A DNA stretch of 64,000 nucleotides from Paenibacillus pabuli NBRC 13638 (GCF_001514495.1 NZ_BCNM01000010.1:1-64000), one strand, 5' to 3'. Counted from the stretch's first letter, positions 33,895-43,154 are shown. The notes: a model not told the origin generated them from the sequence alone. Numbers and translations are program-made.

Positions 33895-35694
33895 TTGAAA
33901 ACACCATTACAACCCGTCTGGGATCTGGAGTCCATTTTTAGTGGAGGATCCGCCTCCGAATCATTCGCTGCTTATTTGATTGAGTTGGAGCAGGATGTAC
34001 GCAGGCTGCATACGCTTTTGAAAGAAACACCTGCACCCAAGTCCTTGGAAGAAACCAATGCTTTTGATCCAATCCTCGATTTGCTGCAGAGCTGTTATAT
34101 CCGAATTTCGGAAGGGTCTGCCTTTGTATCCTGTCTTTCTTCACAAAACCAAAATGATAAAAAGGCAGTTCAGCTTCAGGGAACCATTAGTTCTCTTGCG
34201 GCGATGTTGAATAGTAGCAAATCCCAATTTGATAACACGCTTAGTCAGACATCAGACTCTGTTTGGGACGCATGGATTGCACGGGAGGATGTCCAGCCGC
34301 TTGCCTTTGCACTGAATGAGAGCCGCACGCAAGCTCGTGAGAAGCTGTCTCCAGAGCTTGAAGGTCTTGCGCTTGACCTCGGCGTAGATGGTTACCATGG
34401 CTGGGGAAAATTCTATAACACCATTGTAAGCAAGGTTAACATCCCATTTGAACAAAATGGTGAAACGGTGATGCTGTCTGCAGGTCAGGCTGCCAATAAG
34501 CTGAGCGACAGCGACCGGAATGTACGCGAAACTGTATTCGCTAACTGGGAACAGGCCTGGACGGATGTCGAAGACTTCTGCGCAGATACATTAAACCATC
34601 TCGCCGGTTTCCGTCTCAAATTGTATGAGAAGCGCGGTTGGGATGACATTCTAAAGGAACCTTTGGCGATTAACCGGATGTCACGGCAGACGCTTGATAC
34701 GATGTGGGACGTTATTAATGGTGCCAAACCAGCACTGGTTCAATACCTGGAACGCAAGGCGCAGCTGCTTGGAGTGGACAAACTCAGCTGGAGTGACGTT
34801 GATGCACCTGTAGGCAAGTCGGGCGGGAAAGTCACTTATGATGATGCCGCAATGAATATTGTGGAGCAATTTGCCAAGTTCAGTCCCAAACTTTCCAAAT
34901 TTGCAGAGATGGCGTTTGAGAAACGATGGATCGAAGCTGAAGACCGCCCTGGTAAGCGCCCAGGGGGATTTTGTACATCATTGCCGCTCAGCAAAGCAAC
35001 ACGTATTTTCATGACCTTCTCTGGGACGCCTTCAAATGTGTCGACACTTGCTCATGAACTCGGACATGGGTATCATCAGCACATTATGGAAGATCTGCCT
35101 GCGCTGAATCAACGCTATGCCATGAATGTGGCAGAGACGGCATCTACGTTTGCCGAATTGATTGTAGCAGATGCGCTGGTTCAGGCTGCCGAGGATGAAC
35201 AGGAGAGGTTGGCTCTGCTTGAAGACAAGATCCAGCGAAGTGTTGCCTTCTTCATGAATATTCATGCCCGTTTCCTGTTCGAAAACCGCTTCTATGAGCA
35301 GCGCAAAAAAGGTTTGGTGAATGCAGATGAGCTATCCAAACTCATGGTGGAAGCACAACAGGAAGCTTTCTGTGGTGTGCTTGCGTCGGATCACCCGCAT
35401 TTCTGGGCATCGAAACTACATTTCTATCTGACAGGTGTGCCATTCTACAACTTCCCGTATACCTTTGGCTATATGTTCAGTGCAGGTATTTATGCCAGAG
35501 CACAGCAGGAAGGTACGGCTTTTGCGGATAAATATGATGATTTGTTACGAGATACAGGACGTATGTCGGTAGAGGAGCTTGCGCAGAAACATCTGGGTAC
35601 GGATCTTACTCAACCTGATTTCTGGCAAAATGCAGCGAATCTGGTCATTGCCGATATTGATCAATTCCTAAAGATGACAGAAACAGCAATATAA
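33895..35694 (+). CDS. M3 family oligoendopeptidase
   Basis: A 599-residue zinc oligoendopeptidase of the PepF/M3B type. The catalytic site is HELGH (His387, Glu388, His391), with the downstream glutamate in MNVAETASTFAELI. It degrades short peptides in the cytoplasm. The TTG at 33895 is preferred because AGAGAGG lies about 10 bases upstream; the in-frame GTG at 33883 directly abuts that element and is too close. Alternative start adds four residues. Confidence 0.92.
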   Translation: MKTPLQPVWDLESIFSGGSASESFAAYLIELEQDVRRLHTLLKETPAPKSLEETNAFDPILDLLQSCYIRISEGSAFVSCLSSQNQNDKKAVQLQGTISSLAAMLNSSKSQFDNTLSQTSDSVWDAWIAREDVQPLAFALNESRTQAREKLSPELEGLALDLGVDGYHGWGKFYNTIVSKVNIPFEQNGETVMLSAGQAANKLSDSDRNVRETVFANWEQAWTDVEDFCADTLNHLAGFRLKLYEKRGWDDILKEPLAINRMSRQTLDTMWDVINGAKPALVQYLERKAQLLGVDKLSWSDVDAPVGKSGGKVTYDDAAMNIVEQFAKFSPKLSKFAEMAFEKRWIEAEDRPGKRPGGFCTSLPLSKATRIFMTFSGTPSNVSTLAHELGHGYHQHIMEDLPALNQRYAMNVAETASTFAELIVADALVQAAEDEQERLALLEDKIQRSVAFFMNIHARFLFENRFYEQRKKGLVNADELSKLMVEAQQEAFCGVLASDHPHFWASKLHFYLTGVPFYNFPYTFGYMFSAGIYARAQQEGTAFADKYDDLLRDTGRMSVEELAQKHLGTDLTQPDFWQNAANLVIADIDQFLKMTETAI

Positions 35695-35720
35695 ATCGTA
35701 TGCCTATATATGAAATTAGG

Positions 35721-35764
35721 CTGCAATTCTATGTGATACACATGGGGTTGCAGTCTTTTTTTTG
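35721..35764 (+). terminator. Terminator after the oligoendopeptidase
   Basis: ctgcaa/ttgcag with inner atgtg/cacat stem, then eight T. Confidence 0.85.
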
Positions 35765-35892
35765 GTTATTTATGAATGTGGCTCAAGTTGAATAAATTGT
35801 CGCAATTAAGAGAAAAAACTCACTTGAAGGATGCAAAATGGCAACTAATTGTGCAAATTATAGTTATATTTACCCAAATTTGTTTGTATTTG

Positions 35893-35921
35893 TTGAATGA
35901 CTACATTTGATGTCATATAAT
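35893..35921 (+). promoter_or_regulatory. Promoter of the 137-residue gene
   Basis: TTGAAT and a perfect TATAAT are 17 bp apart, 52 bp before the next ATG. Confidence 0.75.
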
Positions 35922-35972
35922 GAGTCGTAAGTCCTTGTTTTCAAGGGTGAAGGTGCATAAAGGAGGAGCGTT

Positions 35973-36386
35973 ATGGTAAAAATCGACCAGCTTTCATTAG
36001 CACGACAGTTGGATTTGGTGTTCAAAGAGCTTGATCATGAATTATCAGGGTTGGATTCAGGTGTGGTTTTTGTGCAAATACGAAATAATGTAATTGGAAA
36101 GTTTGGAATTCGACATAATCCGATAACCGGACGGGATGGACAAATGGAAGTGGAGGACGGTGGCTTGAACGAAACCCAGCGCTCTTCGTTCCGCGCAATG
36201 GCACTGGAGACTTTGAAATTTAAACGGAATTGGACGCACGGAGAAATTGCATATGACTTTACAGTAAGACAAGGTATGATTCTGGTTGATGCCACGATGG
36301 AGTCAAACTACAATATGGCGAACCTGATGATTCGTTATCCTAGAACCAATACATACATGGATTCAGGCATGGAGTCGACTTCATAA
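35973..36386 (+). CDS. Hypothetical protein of unknown family
   Basis: A 137-residue soluble protein with no signal peptide or membrane segment. It alternates predicted beta strands (VVFVQIRNNVIGKFGI; GEIAYDFTVRQGMILVDATME) and helices. It has a good ribosome site (AAAGGAGG), its own promoter and terminator, so it is a real, independently transcribed gene. I do not recognise it. Confidence 0.8.
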   Translation: MVKIDQLSLARQLDLVFKELDHELSGLDSGVVFVQIRNNVIGKFGIRHNPITGRDGQMEVEDGGLNETQRSSFRAMALETLKFKRNWTHGEIAYDFTVRQGMILVDATMESNYNMANLMIRYPRTNTYMDSGMESTS

Positions 36387-36399
36387 TAGTAATAAGCAC

Positions 36400-36438
36400 A
36401 AAAGGAAAAGCGGCACTTCCGAGGAAGGCCGCTTTTGT
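36400..36438. terminator. Bidirectional terminator
   Basis: aaaagcgg / ccgctttt hairpin with inner acttcc/ggaagg pairing, between convergent genes; T-rich on one side and A-rich on the other. Confidence 0.85.
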
Positions 36439-36466
36439 ACTAGATATCGGAGCACGCATAACGAGC

Positions 36467-36700
36467 TTACGAACGACCCGATAATTGCTGCTCAGCGATT
36501 TGCACCAGACGTTTAGTGATGTAACCACCCAGAGAACCTGTCTCACGGGAAGTGTAGTTACCGTAGTAACCATCTTGGGGAATTGTTACACCCAGTTCTT
36601 GTGCAGCTTCCATTTTCAATTGTTGCAATGCTGCGTTTGCTTGGGGAACAACCAGATTGTTGGAGCGGCTTCCGCTACCTTGGTTTTGACCTCCGTACAT
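36467..36700 (-). CDS. Alpha/beta-type small acid-soluble spore protein, first copy
   Basis: A 77-residue DNA-coating spore protein. It has both family signatures: the germination-protease region KMEAAQELGV and the C-terminal GYYGNYTSRETGSLGGYITKRLV. The start at 36700 follows AAGGAGG; an ATG three codons upstream is less likely. Very similar to a second copy 3 kb downstream. Confidence 0.96.
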   Translation of the reverse strand: MYGGQNQGSGSRSNNLVVPQANAALQQLKMEAAQELGVTIPQDGYYGNYTSRETGSLGGYITKRLVQIAEQQLSGRS

Positions 36701-36900
36701 GTGTGTCACCTCCTTATGGCTTGGTGATGTTAGTATGGTTAGAGAATGAGGAAATATACATCATATGGAGTAAGGTAAAATTTGGACAAAAACGACGAAC
36801 GATTGTATAGAAAAAGCCGACCCGGTATGGATCGGCAGCGTAAAATATAAGGTAAAAATAGGGACTTACTCCTCTAAAAAAACTTGAGAGTGCAAGATTA

Positions 36901-37875
36901 CTACTCGGTTGGCGGAACTATCTCAATACGAGTAAAAAGCTCAACAGGCTGTTCGGGTTCCAGACGAATCAGTCCCGTCTGTTCGTCTGTTAAATTCAAA
37001 TTGGGTGCATCCGGAAGCCACGTGTAAGGCTCAATGCATAAAAATTGATCGGATTCGCCCTTGGTAAAGAGGACCCAATGTTTGAAAAATGCTTCATCTG
37101 CTGAATATTTCAGCGTATATCCATCCTGCCTGCGCAAGTGAGCTATCGCTGGTTGCCCTTCGGCAGCTTTCAAAATGGTGTCCCAGTTTCGTCCCTGCAT
37201 GTTCATGCCTTCGTTCAAAGAAGACCATTCTCCGAGAGATTCAATCTTACCTGTAGGCAGCTGTTCTTCATTCTGAGCGTAAATTCCGGATACCGGAAGT
37301 TGCAGCGTCCAATCGGCAGGTTTGCCGTCAAGCAGAAACCATGTATGATATCCCATCCCAAAAGGCGCAGGAGTGGAGCTCAGATTGGTCACACGCAGGC
37401 GCTGGCTTAATACCGCGTTTTGCAGTCTGAACGTCATCTCAAGCTTCAAAGGAATAGGGAATTGAGCCATCCAATGCGCTTCATTTTCAGTTAATAATTC
37501 CGTAGTAATTGCACAGCCATCTTCATCTTCTTCGATGTCGCTGACACACCAGGACTGGCTGCGGTGGAGGCCGTGAATATGATTGTCATTGGCTGTATTC
37601 TGATCGAATTGGTAATGGACTCCCTCATACTGGAATTGTCCTCGATGAATGCGGCCTGGCGGAATAAGAAGCGGAACGCCGAAGTGATACGGCTTCTGTA
37701 AATAAAAGGCGAGTTCATCTTCTTCCGGACTGCGAACGACATCGCGGCCCTGCACGAGATCACGAATGGAAATAATATTATTTCCAAGACGCGGTAGCAG
37801 GGTAATCTCCAATTCACGGCTATGTAGGATATACGTGTCGTAACCATTCCATTGGCCTTTGGTCACTTGTTTCAT
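36901..37875 (-). CDS. Aldose 1-epimerase (galactose mutarotase family)
   Basis: A 324-residue protein of the beta-sandwich mutarotase fold. Likely catalytic histidines are in DNHIHGLHRSQSW (first) and FGMGYHTWFLL (second), and a late acidic residue in CIEPYTW. It interconverts anomers of a hexose, substrate unknown. Start 37875 is set by AAAAGGAG; the in-frame ATG at 37956 lacks one. Confidence 0.88.
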   Translation of the reverse strand: MKQVTKGQWNGYDTYILHSRELEITLLPRLGNNIISIRDLVQGRDVVRSPEEDELAFYLQKPYHFGVPLLIPPGRIHRGQFQYEGVHYQFDQNTANDNHIHGLHRSQSWCVSDIEEDEDGCAITTELLTENEAHWMAQFPIPLKLEMTFRLQNAVLSQRLRVTNLSSTPAPFGMGYHTWFLLDGKPADWTLQLPVSGIYAQNEEQLPTGKIESLGEWSSLNEGMNMQGRNWDTILKAAEGQPAIAHLRRQDGYTLKYSADEAFFKHWVLFTKGESDQFLCIEPYTWLPDAPNLNLTDEQTGLIRLEPEQPVELFTRIEIVPPTE

Positions 37876-38058
37876 ATCGATGCTCCTTTTCCCACTTGAA
37901 ATCTGTCTGCAAACAGCCATTCCTATCTGCCGTTGCAGGCGTGTCATTGTGTACATGTCACTTATCTCCCTAGCATAACGAATGAATGCTGATCATCAGG
38001 ATAAGCAATTCCATCATAACAGATTTCTGTGAAGTGGGTAAAATAAGCTATTCCCATT

Positions 38059-38087
38059 TTGACATTCTGCTCCGTGCGGATTAAGAT
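38059..38087 (+). promoter_or_regulatory. Promoter of the T-box/trpS transcript
   Basis: Consensus TTGACA and TAAGAT with a 17-bp spacer, about 25 bp before the predicted T-box stem I. Confidence 0.6.
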
Positions 38088-38114
38088 GGTATTCTGAACG
38101 ATGCATTTTATCCA

Positions 38115-38406
38115 ATGAATGATAATCAAAGCGATGACAGGGACAAGTAAGTCAAGAGAATTCTCTCCAGAAAGCCGATGGTTGATGCGAATCGGTGTGA
38201 ACTCTTTACCGAATGGACCCTTGAGTGCTGGTTTGAACAGGAAAGGTCTGAGTTGGGCTATCCTCAGTAGAACTGGACGTATACTCCACGTTACGGAGAA
38301 ATGAAGGCATTTCTTCTATTTGATCCGATTAGATCGGGTGGATGGAGAAGTGCGAATAAGGGTGGCACCACGGTCTCACGTCCCTTGCGGATGTGGGGCC
38401 TTTTTG
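38115..38406 (+). ncRNA. T-box riboswitch for tryptophan
   Basis: Leader RNA that senses uncharged tRNA. The T-box sequence aagggtggcaccacgg is at 38359-38374, followed by a terminator hairpin (ggtctcacgtccc / ggatgtggggcc plus T-run, 38372-38406). In stem I the specifier loop reads gaa-TGG-acc with TGG at 38214-38216, a tryptophan codon, matching the downstream trpS. When tRNA-Trp is uncharged it pairs with the T-box and lets transcription continue. Confidence 0.95.
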
Positions 38407-38452
38407 CGTTCGCGGAGAATGGGAACAAACAATCAGGGAGGCGTTATGTGAA

Positions 38453-39445
38453 ATGAAAACAGTACTTTCGGGAATTCAGCCGAGCGGCAAGCTAACATTG
38501 GGCAACTACATCGGAGCAATTAAAAACTTTGTGAAATTGCAGCATGACTACCAGTGTCACTTCATGGTGGTTGATCTTCATGCTGTAACAGTGGCTCAAG
38601 AGCCTGCAGCACTTCGTGAGCAGTCCGAGGCGGTAGCTGCCTTGTTCATCGCGGCTGGAATTGATCCCACGAAATCAAATGTGTTCCTACAATCCCATGT
38701 ACCGCAGCATGCGGAATTGGGCTGGTTGATGACTACCCTGACTTCGATGGGGGAGCTCGAACGCATGACACAGTTCAAGGACAAATCATCCGGTAAAGAT
38801 TCGGTTGGCGCTGGATTGTTTGTATATCCTTCTTTGATGGCTGCTGATATATTGCTCTACAATGCTGACCTGGTACCTGTAGGTGAAGATCAGAAGCAGC
38901 ATCTGGAACTAACACGTGATCTGGCTGGTCGGTTTAACCACCGTTATGGTGAATATTTTACGATTCCAGACCCTTATATTCCACAAGTGGGTGCTCGTGT
39001 AATGTCGCTGGATGATGCTTCTTCGAAAATGAGCAAGAGTAATCCAAATGCAGGCAGCTACATTGCTTTGCTTGATCCGCCGGATGTGATCCGCAAAAAA
39101 ATCAGTCGTGCCACAACCGATTCCGGTCGTGAAGTTGTATATGATCCGACAAACAAACCTGAGGTCAGCAACCTGATGAGTATCTATGCTGAATGTGCAG
39201 GTCTGACTTTGAAGGAAGTTGCGGAGCGTTATGAAGGCAAAATGTATGGTCCTTTCAAAAAAGAACTGGCTGAAGTGGTCGTGTCCGTGATCGAACCTTT
39301 ACAGCAGCGGTATCATGAGATTCGGGAGTCTGGTGAATTGGCAGACATTCTCGAGGCTTCAGCCCAGCGCGCAGAAGCAGTAGCTTCCCAAACAATGAAT
39401 GAGGTTAAAGAACGTATGGGATTTGTTCCTAGACGTACGAAGTAA
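38453..39445 (+). CDS. trpS: Tryptophan--tRNA ligase
   Basis: A 330-residue class I aminoacyl-tRNA synthetase with the HIGH-equivalent PSGKLTLGNYIGA, the DLHAVT motif and KMSKS (DASSKMSKSNPN). Start 38453 follows GGGAGG by about 11 bases. Expression is governed by the tryptophan T-box directly upstream. Confidence 0.97.
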   Translation: MKTVLSGIQPSGKLTLGNYIGAIKNFVKLQHDYQCHFMVVDLHAVTVAQEPAALREQSEAVAALFIAAGIDPTKSNVFLQSHVPQHAELGWLMTTLTSMGELERMTQFKDKSSGKDSVGAGLFVYPSLMAADILLYNADLVPVGEDQKQHLELTRDLAGRFNHRYGEYFTIPDPYIPQVGARVMSLDDASSKMSKSNPNAGSYIALLDPPDVIRKKISRATTDSGREVVYDPTNKPEVSNLMSIYAECAGLTLKEVAERYEGKMYGPFKKELAEVVVSVIEPLQQRYHEIRESGELADILEASAQRAEAVASQTMNEVKERMGFVPRRTK

Positions 39446-39487
39446 GTGGTAAAAGGCAAGAATATTAAGTAGATGAATCGTTAACAT

Positions 39488-39526
39488 GAATAAAGAGGAG
39501 CCGTGTTATGGCTCCTCTTTATTTTG
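39488..39526. terminator. Terminator after trpS
   Basis: aataaagaggagcc / ggctcctctttatt perfect 14-pair hairpin with T-rich end; also serves the convergent gene. Confidence 0.93.
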
Positions 39527-39547
39527 GTTGTGCAGACTACTATGAAA

Positions 39548-39751
39548 TTACCTGCTCGAAGCAGTCTCGGAAGCTGGACGACCTTCCCGGCGCTCTTTCT
39601 TGGCGCGAATAACGAAACCCCAGCCGATGTTGGCAACGGACACGACAAACAGCAGCGCAGCCAGCCAGCCGGAGTAGGAGATCATGATCGCCGTAACCGC
39701 TAACAACATAATCGATGAGAATGCAAACCATAAGGATAAACCCTTACTCAT
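39548..39751 (-). CDS. Small membrane protein
   Basis: A 67-residue protein with two predicted membrane helices and a basic C terminus (RAKKERREGRP). ATGGAGG lies before the ATG on the minus strand, and a good terminator lies beyond the stop. Family not recognised. Confidence 0.75.
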   Translation of the reverse strand: MSKGLSLWFAFSSIMLLAVTAIMISYSGWLAALLFVVSVANIGWGFVIRAKKERREGRPASETASSR

Positions 39752-39870
39752 TGGGAAAAACCTCCATATACAAATTTAGTGAAATTCCGTATAACCTGAA
39801 CCGTACGAGCCATAATAATCTTGCAAGCTTGCAATACATTACAGACACAGATTGAAGGGAGATTATAAAT

Positions 39871-40089
39871 ATGGCTCAAGGATCTCGTTCTAACAACTTG
39901 GTGGTACCTCAGGCAAATTCAGCATTGCAACAATTGAAAATGGAAGCTGCACAGGAACTGGGTGTAACGATTCCACAAGACGGTTACTATGGTAACTACA
40001 CTTCCCGTGAGACAGGATCTCTGGGTGGGTACATCACCAAACGTCTGGTACAAATCGCTGAGCAGTCTCTGGCTGGGTCTGGCAAATAA
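39871..40089 (+). CDS. Alpha/beta-type small acid-soluble spore protein, second copy
   Basis: A 72-residue spore DNA-binding protein nearly identical to the copy at 36467-36700 over the core (LVVPQAN...ALQQLKMEAAQELG; GYYGNYTSRETGSLGGYITK). It differs at both ends, lacking the MYGGQNQG start. GAAGGGAG precedes the ATG. Confidence 0.96.
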   Translation: MAQGSRSNNLVVPQANSALQQLKMEAAQELGVTIPQDGYYGNYTSRETGSLGGYITKRLVQIAEQSLAGSGK

Positions 40090-40118
40090 TTCATTATAAC
40101 AACAGCGCATCAAACAGA

Positions 40119-40149
40119 AGCCCGGAGCGGAAACGCTCCGGGCTTTCTC
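40119..40149 (+). terminator. Terminator after the second spore protein gene
   Basis: gcccggagcg-gaaa-cgctccgggc perfect hairpin with a GAAA tetraloop, followed by tttct. Confidence 0.88.
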
Positions 40150-40195
40150 GCGCATCAGTTCCTATGTCTGATTGTGCCCTTCCAAGTATCTTTCG

Positions 40196-41176
40196 TCAAG
40201 AGCGTGCAGATAAAAGTTTCTTATCCATTTTCTCATCGCTTAACCAGCCGACATATGTGTCAATGGTTTCAAAATTACGATCCATAACGACCACAGCGAC
40301 AAAAGGGTACTGCTTTCGGTGTCGATAACGTACATCTGCCCAGCGTACCTTGTATCCAGCAGGCAATTCCTCCACCTCAGCGACAGCATAGGAAGTGAAA
40401 TAAAGAAACGCTGTGACTTCAGGTGATTCGCGTGATGCGGCAACAGCGGCGTGAGTGGACGATGAAGCATGGAGATTCCATGTCAGGACAGCATGATCCA
40501 TTTTGCCAATCTCATAACTGCCATCGGCATATCTTTTTACCACATGCCAGCGGTTCCAGGATATCGTCGGAATTACCATATAATGACCAGCAGGGTTACT
40601 TTTATCGAGCCGTTTCACCTTGCTGACAGCCTGAGCCCGAGCAATGGTCCGCCATACATAATACAGACCAGTCACAATATAAAGTGAAACAAAAAGTGGA
40701 GCAGGGGCGATCAGATCGAATGCCCATAACAAAATGGCCAGCACATGTGTAGTAAATAGAAATGGATCAAAAATATGAATGATGTTCCAGGCAATCCAGC
40801 GTTCTGTAAATGGTCGTGCTGCTTGGGTTCCATAGGTATTGAACAAATCGGTAAAAACGTGAAAGCCTACGGCGACAGCAGTCCAGGCCGCGACGTGTCC
40901 AATGGCGACATCCGGGAAGATCAGTGCAATAACCCCGGTGATGAGCAGAACCCATAACAGGAGAAAAGGCAGTGAATGGGACATGCCCCGGTGATTCCGG
41001 ATGTAGAGCGAGTTGCTTTTGAGACGTAACGCCGTATCGATGTCAGGAGCCTGGGAACCTGCGATGGTGCCAATCATGACCGCTGCTGCGAGCATGGGAC
41101 TACTCGCGACGACAGGATCGACATAAGCAAGGCCAGCTAAACCAATGCCCATGACAAAATGTGTAGAAGTATCCAT
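40196..41176 (-). CDS. YfhP-like membrane metal-dependent hydrolase
   Basis: A 326-residue protein. The N-terminal 150 residues are a membrane domain of the YdjM/DUF457 type with conserved histidines and acids (STHFVMGIGLAGLA, QAPDIDTALR, NHRGMSHSLPF, FHVFTDLFNTYGTQ), suggesting a metal site in the membrane. The C-terminal half is soluble. Length and layout recall Bacillus YfhP. Enzymatic activity is assumed from the family, not seen. Confidence 0.82.
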   Translation of the reverse strand: MDTSTHFVMGIGLAGLAYVDPVVASSPMLAAAVMIGTIAGSQAPDIDTALRLKSNSLYIRNHRGMSHSLPFLLLWVLLITGVIALIFPDVAIGHVAAWTAVAVGFHVFTDLFNTYGTQAARPFTERWIAWNIIHIFDPFLFTTHVLAILLWAFDLIAPAPLFVSLYIVTGLYYVWRTIARAQAVSKVKRLDKSNPAGHYMVIPTISWNRWHVVKRYADGSYEIGKMDHAVLTWNLHASSSTHAAVAASRESPEVTAFLYFTSYAVAEVEELPAGYKVRWADVRYRHRKQYPFVAVVVMDRNFETIDTYVGWLSDEKMDKKLLSARS

Positions 41177-41787
41177 AAACGTCTCCTTTGTGTGGTGTAT
41201 CGTTAATGCGTGCAGCTTCTCTATCTAGGTGATACCCATATATAGTGTATATTATCCGCCTGCCTGGAAGCAAAACACCCTGAATTGCAAAGTTATGACA
41301 AGATCCAGCTCATTTGCCAGCAAATGTACGAGCTTTGTCAAACTCTTTTCCCTTTTCCTGTGATAAACTTTATATTAAGGACAGAAGAAAACCTTCAGCG
41401 AACGTGAACACCAGAATGTCGTTTTATCCTATGCTATGACCTCGGTGCCTGGATGTATCGGTACTGTTTGCTTTATTTTGAGGCTACTTGCCGGATTATG
41501 CGTTATTTTTGACACGATTGTCTATGTGATTATGTACACCTTTCTTAACTCCATTAACGAGTTGTCTTTAAATAAATAAGGTATAGGCACTGATCTGTGG
41601 AACCGTTACAATAACGAAGGAGCTCAATGATGGAGTGGTTCTTCGTATACATATGCATCAGAAGGGAATGGCAATGAGGAACTTTCATTAAAATTTCTAT
41701 TCTATCTAGGAAAGTTCAACATAACAGCGATAACAAGCAAGGTTTTATGTATGCGTATTCATATGCTTTGAGACGGAAGGGACGAGA
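41177..41787 (+). other. Long intergenic region before sco
   Basis: About 610 bp between a minus-strand and a plus-strand gene. It holds an imperfect hairpin (41296-41340, tgacaa...ttgtca with inner catttg/caaatg), a TTGACA hexamer near 41510 and a 16-codon reading frame at 41627-41677 (MMEWFFVYICIRREWQ) with AAGGAG upstream. No larger gene is supported. Confidence 0.45.
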
Positions 41788-42402
41788 ATGATGCTGAAAA
41801 AGTATAAATGGACATGGATGCTGTTGGGTCTCGCACTGATTATGGCTGTGTATTTGATGTGGGGCACCGTATTTGCCAGCAAGGAAAAGTTACCCGAGAT
41901 TCGGGAGATTCAATCCTTTTCCATGGAAAATGTAGATGGAAGTACTGTGTCCCTGGATGATACGAAAGGAAAGGTGCGTTTGTTTTACTTTTATTTCACC
42001 AGCTGTCCTGATGTGTGCCCGATAACGACATTTACGCTATCCCAGGTGCAGGATCTGTTGAAAGAGGACGATACCTTTGGCAAGGATGCCGCATTTGTGT
42101 CTATCTCGTTTGATCCGAAAGTGGATACCAAAGAGAAAATCAAGGAATTTGCAGATCGTTTCCACGCGGATTATGAAGGCTGGTATTTCCTGCGGGGGGA
42201 TATGGATAAAACGAAGCAGCTTGCCAAGGAATCGTTCCAGATCCTTATTGATGGTGAGAACAAGGACAATTTTGCCCACATGAACATGATAGGACTGGTG
42301 GATCGGAATAACCAGTTACGCAAGGTTTACAATGCGTTTAATACAGAGGATGTTGAACCTGCTGTCATTGCGGAGGACATCCGCAATCTGGTCAAGGAAT
42401 GA
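41788..42402 (+). CDS. SCO1/SenC family copper chaperone
   Basis: A 204-residue membrane-anchored thioredoxin-fold protein. One membrane helix (residues about 10-30) precedes the Sco domain with the copper-binding CPDVCP motif (Cys73, Cys77) and His164. It helps assemble the CuA centre of cytochrome c oxidase, which fits the heme A synthase gene further down the window. The start is one of two adjacent ATGs behind GGAAGGGA. Confidence 0.92.
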   Translation: MMLKKYKWTWMLLGLALIMAVYLMWGTVFASKEKLPEIREIQSFSMENVDGSTVSLDDTKGKVRLFYFYFTSCPDVCPITTFTLSQVQDLLKEDDTFGKDAAFVSISFDPKVDTKEKIKEFADRFHADYEGWYFLRGDMDKTKQLAKESFQILIDGENKDNFAHMNMIGLVDRNNQLRKVYNAFNTEDVEPAVIAEDIRNLVKE

Positions 42403-42426
42403 AGAAGCATTCATAAATGACAAACC

Positions 42427-42481
42427 ATAAAAGAGGCTGCTTCCTGGGTAGAATGAATACCCTGGTGCAGCCTCTTTTATG
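42427..42481. terminator. Terminator after sco
   Basis: ataaaagaggctgc / gcagcctcttttat long hairpin with an inner cctgg/ccctgg-type stem; shared by the convergent toprim gene. Confidence 0.9.
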
Positions 42482-42484
42482 TAC

Positions 42485-42835
42485 CTAAAACGACGGGAAT
42501 TCAGGATATTGGATATACGATTCCAGTCCGGCTTTCTCCAATTGGGCGATAATGTACTCGTCGGGAGTTCCCTCTACGCCCGCATAGCCGCGCCGTGTAT
42601 ACATCTGTACGGCATCCGGGAAGGCATCCCGAAGCACACCTCTGATTTTTTTGCCCGAACTGTCATTATCCATAAATAAGTAGACCTCGTCGTAACCAAC
42701 CTGTTTGCGCAGTGACTCAAGCTTGAGAGAATTCAGTGTTCCAAACGTGCACAAAATGTTGATTTCGGGGCCTACGAGACGTTTCAGCTTACTGCGATCA
42801 TTTTTACCTTCCACAATGACATGAATAGGCATCAT
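42485..42835 (-). CDS. Small toprim domain protein (YusF-like)
   Basis: A 116-residue protein that is essentially a single toprim domain: the conserved glutamate in IHVIVEGKNDRSKLK and the DXD pair in VYLFMDNDSSGKKI. Toprim domains bind metal and act on nucleic acid phosphodiesters (primases, RNase M5, topoisomerases). The small size is like Bacillus YusF; substrate unknown. AAGAGGTG precedes the ATG at 42835 (GTG at 42841 also possible). Confidence 0.82.
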   Translation of the reverse strand: MMPIHVIVEGKNDRSKLKRLVGPEINILCTFGTLNSLKLESLRKQVGYDEVYLFMDNDSSGKKIRGVLRDAFPDAVQMYTRRGYAGVEGTPDEYIIAQLEKAGLESYIQYPEFPSF

Positions 42836-43014
42836 ATTCACCTCTTGGTCGAGAGCTTATGTCGACATTCCCCGGGAAATGTTGCAGCGAAAATCGACCG
42901 GATTATATAAAATGGACCTACTAATTTTTACACGACAACTACGCTGACAGAAACATCTCAGATTTCTAACTTCTTTTTCACGTACATCATGAAGTGAATT
43001 TCTGATCAGTAGTG

Positions 43015-43154
43015 ACCGTTACGGTTACGGATCGTTCTTTCGATCGCTGTTGTCTCCAAATTTCTGATTAATTTTTTAAAGGTTGAAATATGGGGACAAA
43101 GGCGAACGCTACCGCTTCTTCTGAATCGATTCCGTCCCCTCCACTACTTCCGCT
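43015..43154 (-). repeat. Dispersed intergenic element, copy 2
   Basis: Reverse complement of the element at 23816-23954. The conserved blocks are intact, and both copies run in the same direction as their flanking genes. The central stem here is ttgtccccatatttc with gaaatttggagacaa, with two mismatched pairs and an A/T-rich loop unrelated to that in copy 1. The gatcg-NNNNNN-cgatc hairpin is kept with loop aaagaa. It lies between the MFS gene (upstream) and the toprim gene (downstream), ending 180 bp before the toprim start. Confidence 0.85.

Noticed and set aside
38393..38452. Upstream in-frame extension of trpS by 20 codons
   Set aside because: The extension lies over the T-box terminator and has no ribosome site; the ATG at 38453 does.
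36467..40089. Near-identical spore-protein genes as a mobile duplication
   Set aside because: Multiple alpha/beta-type SASP genes are normal in spore formers and are conserved because of protein function, so repetition here is not evidence of transfer.
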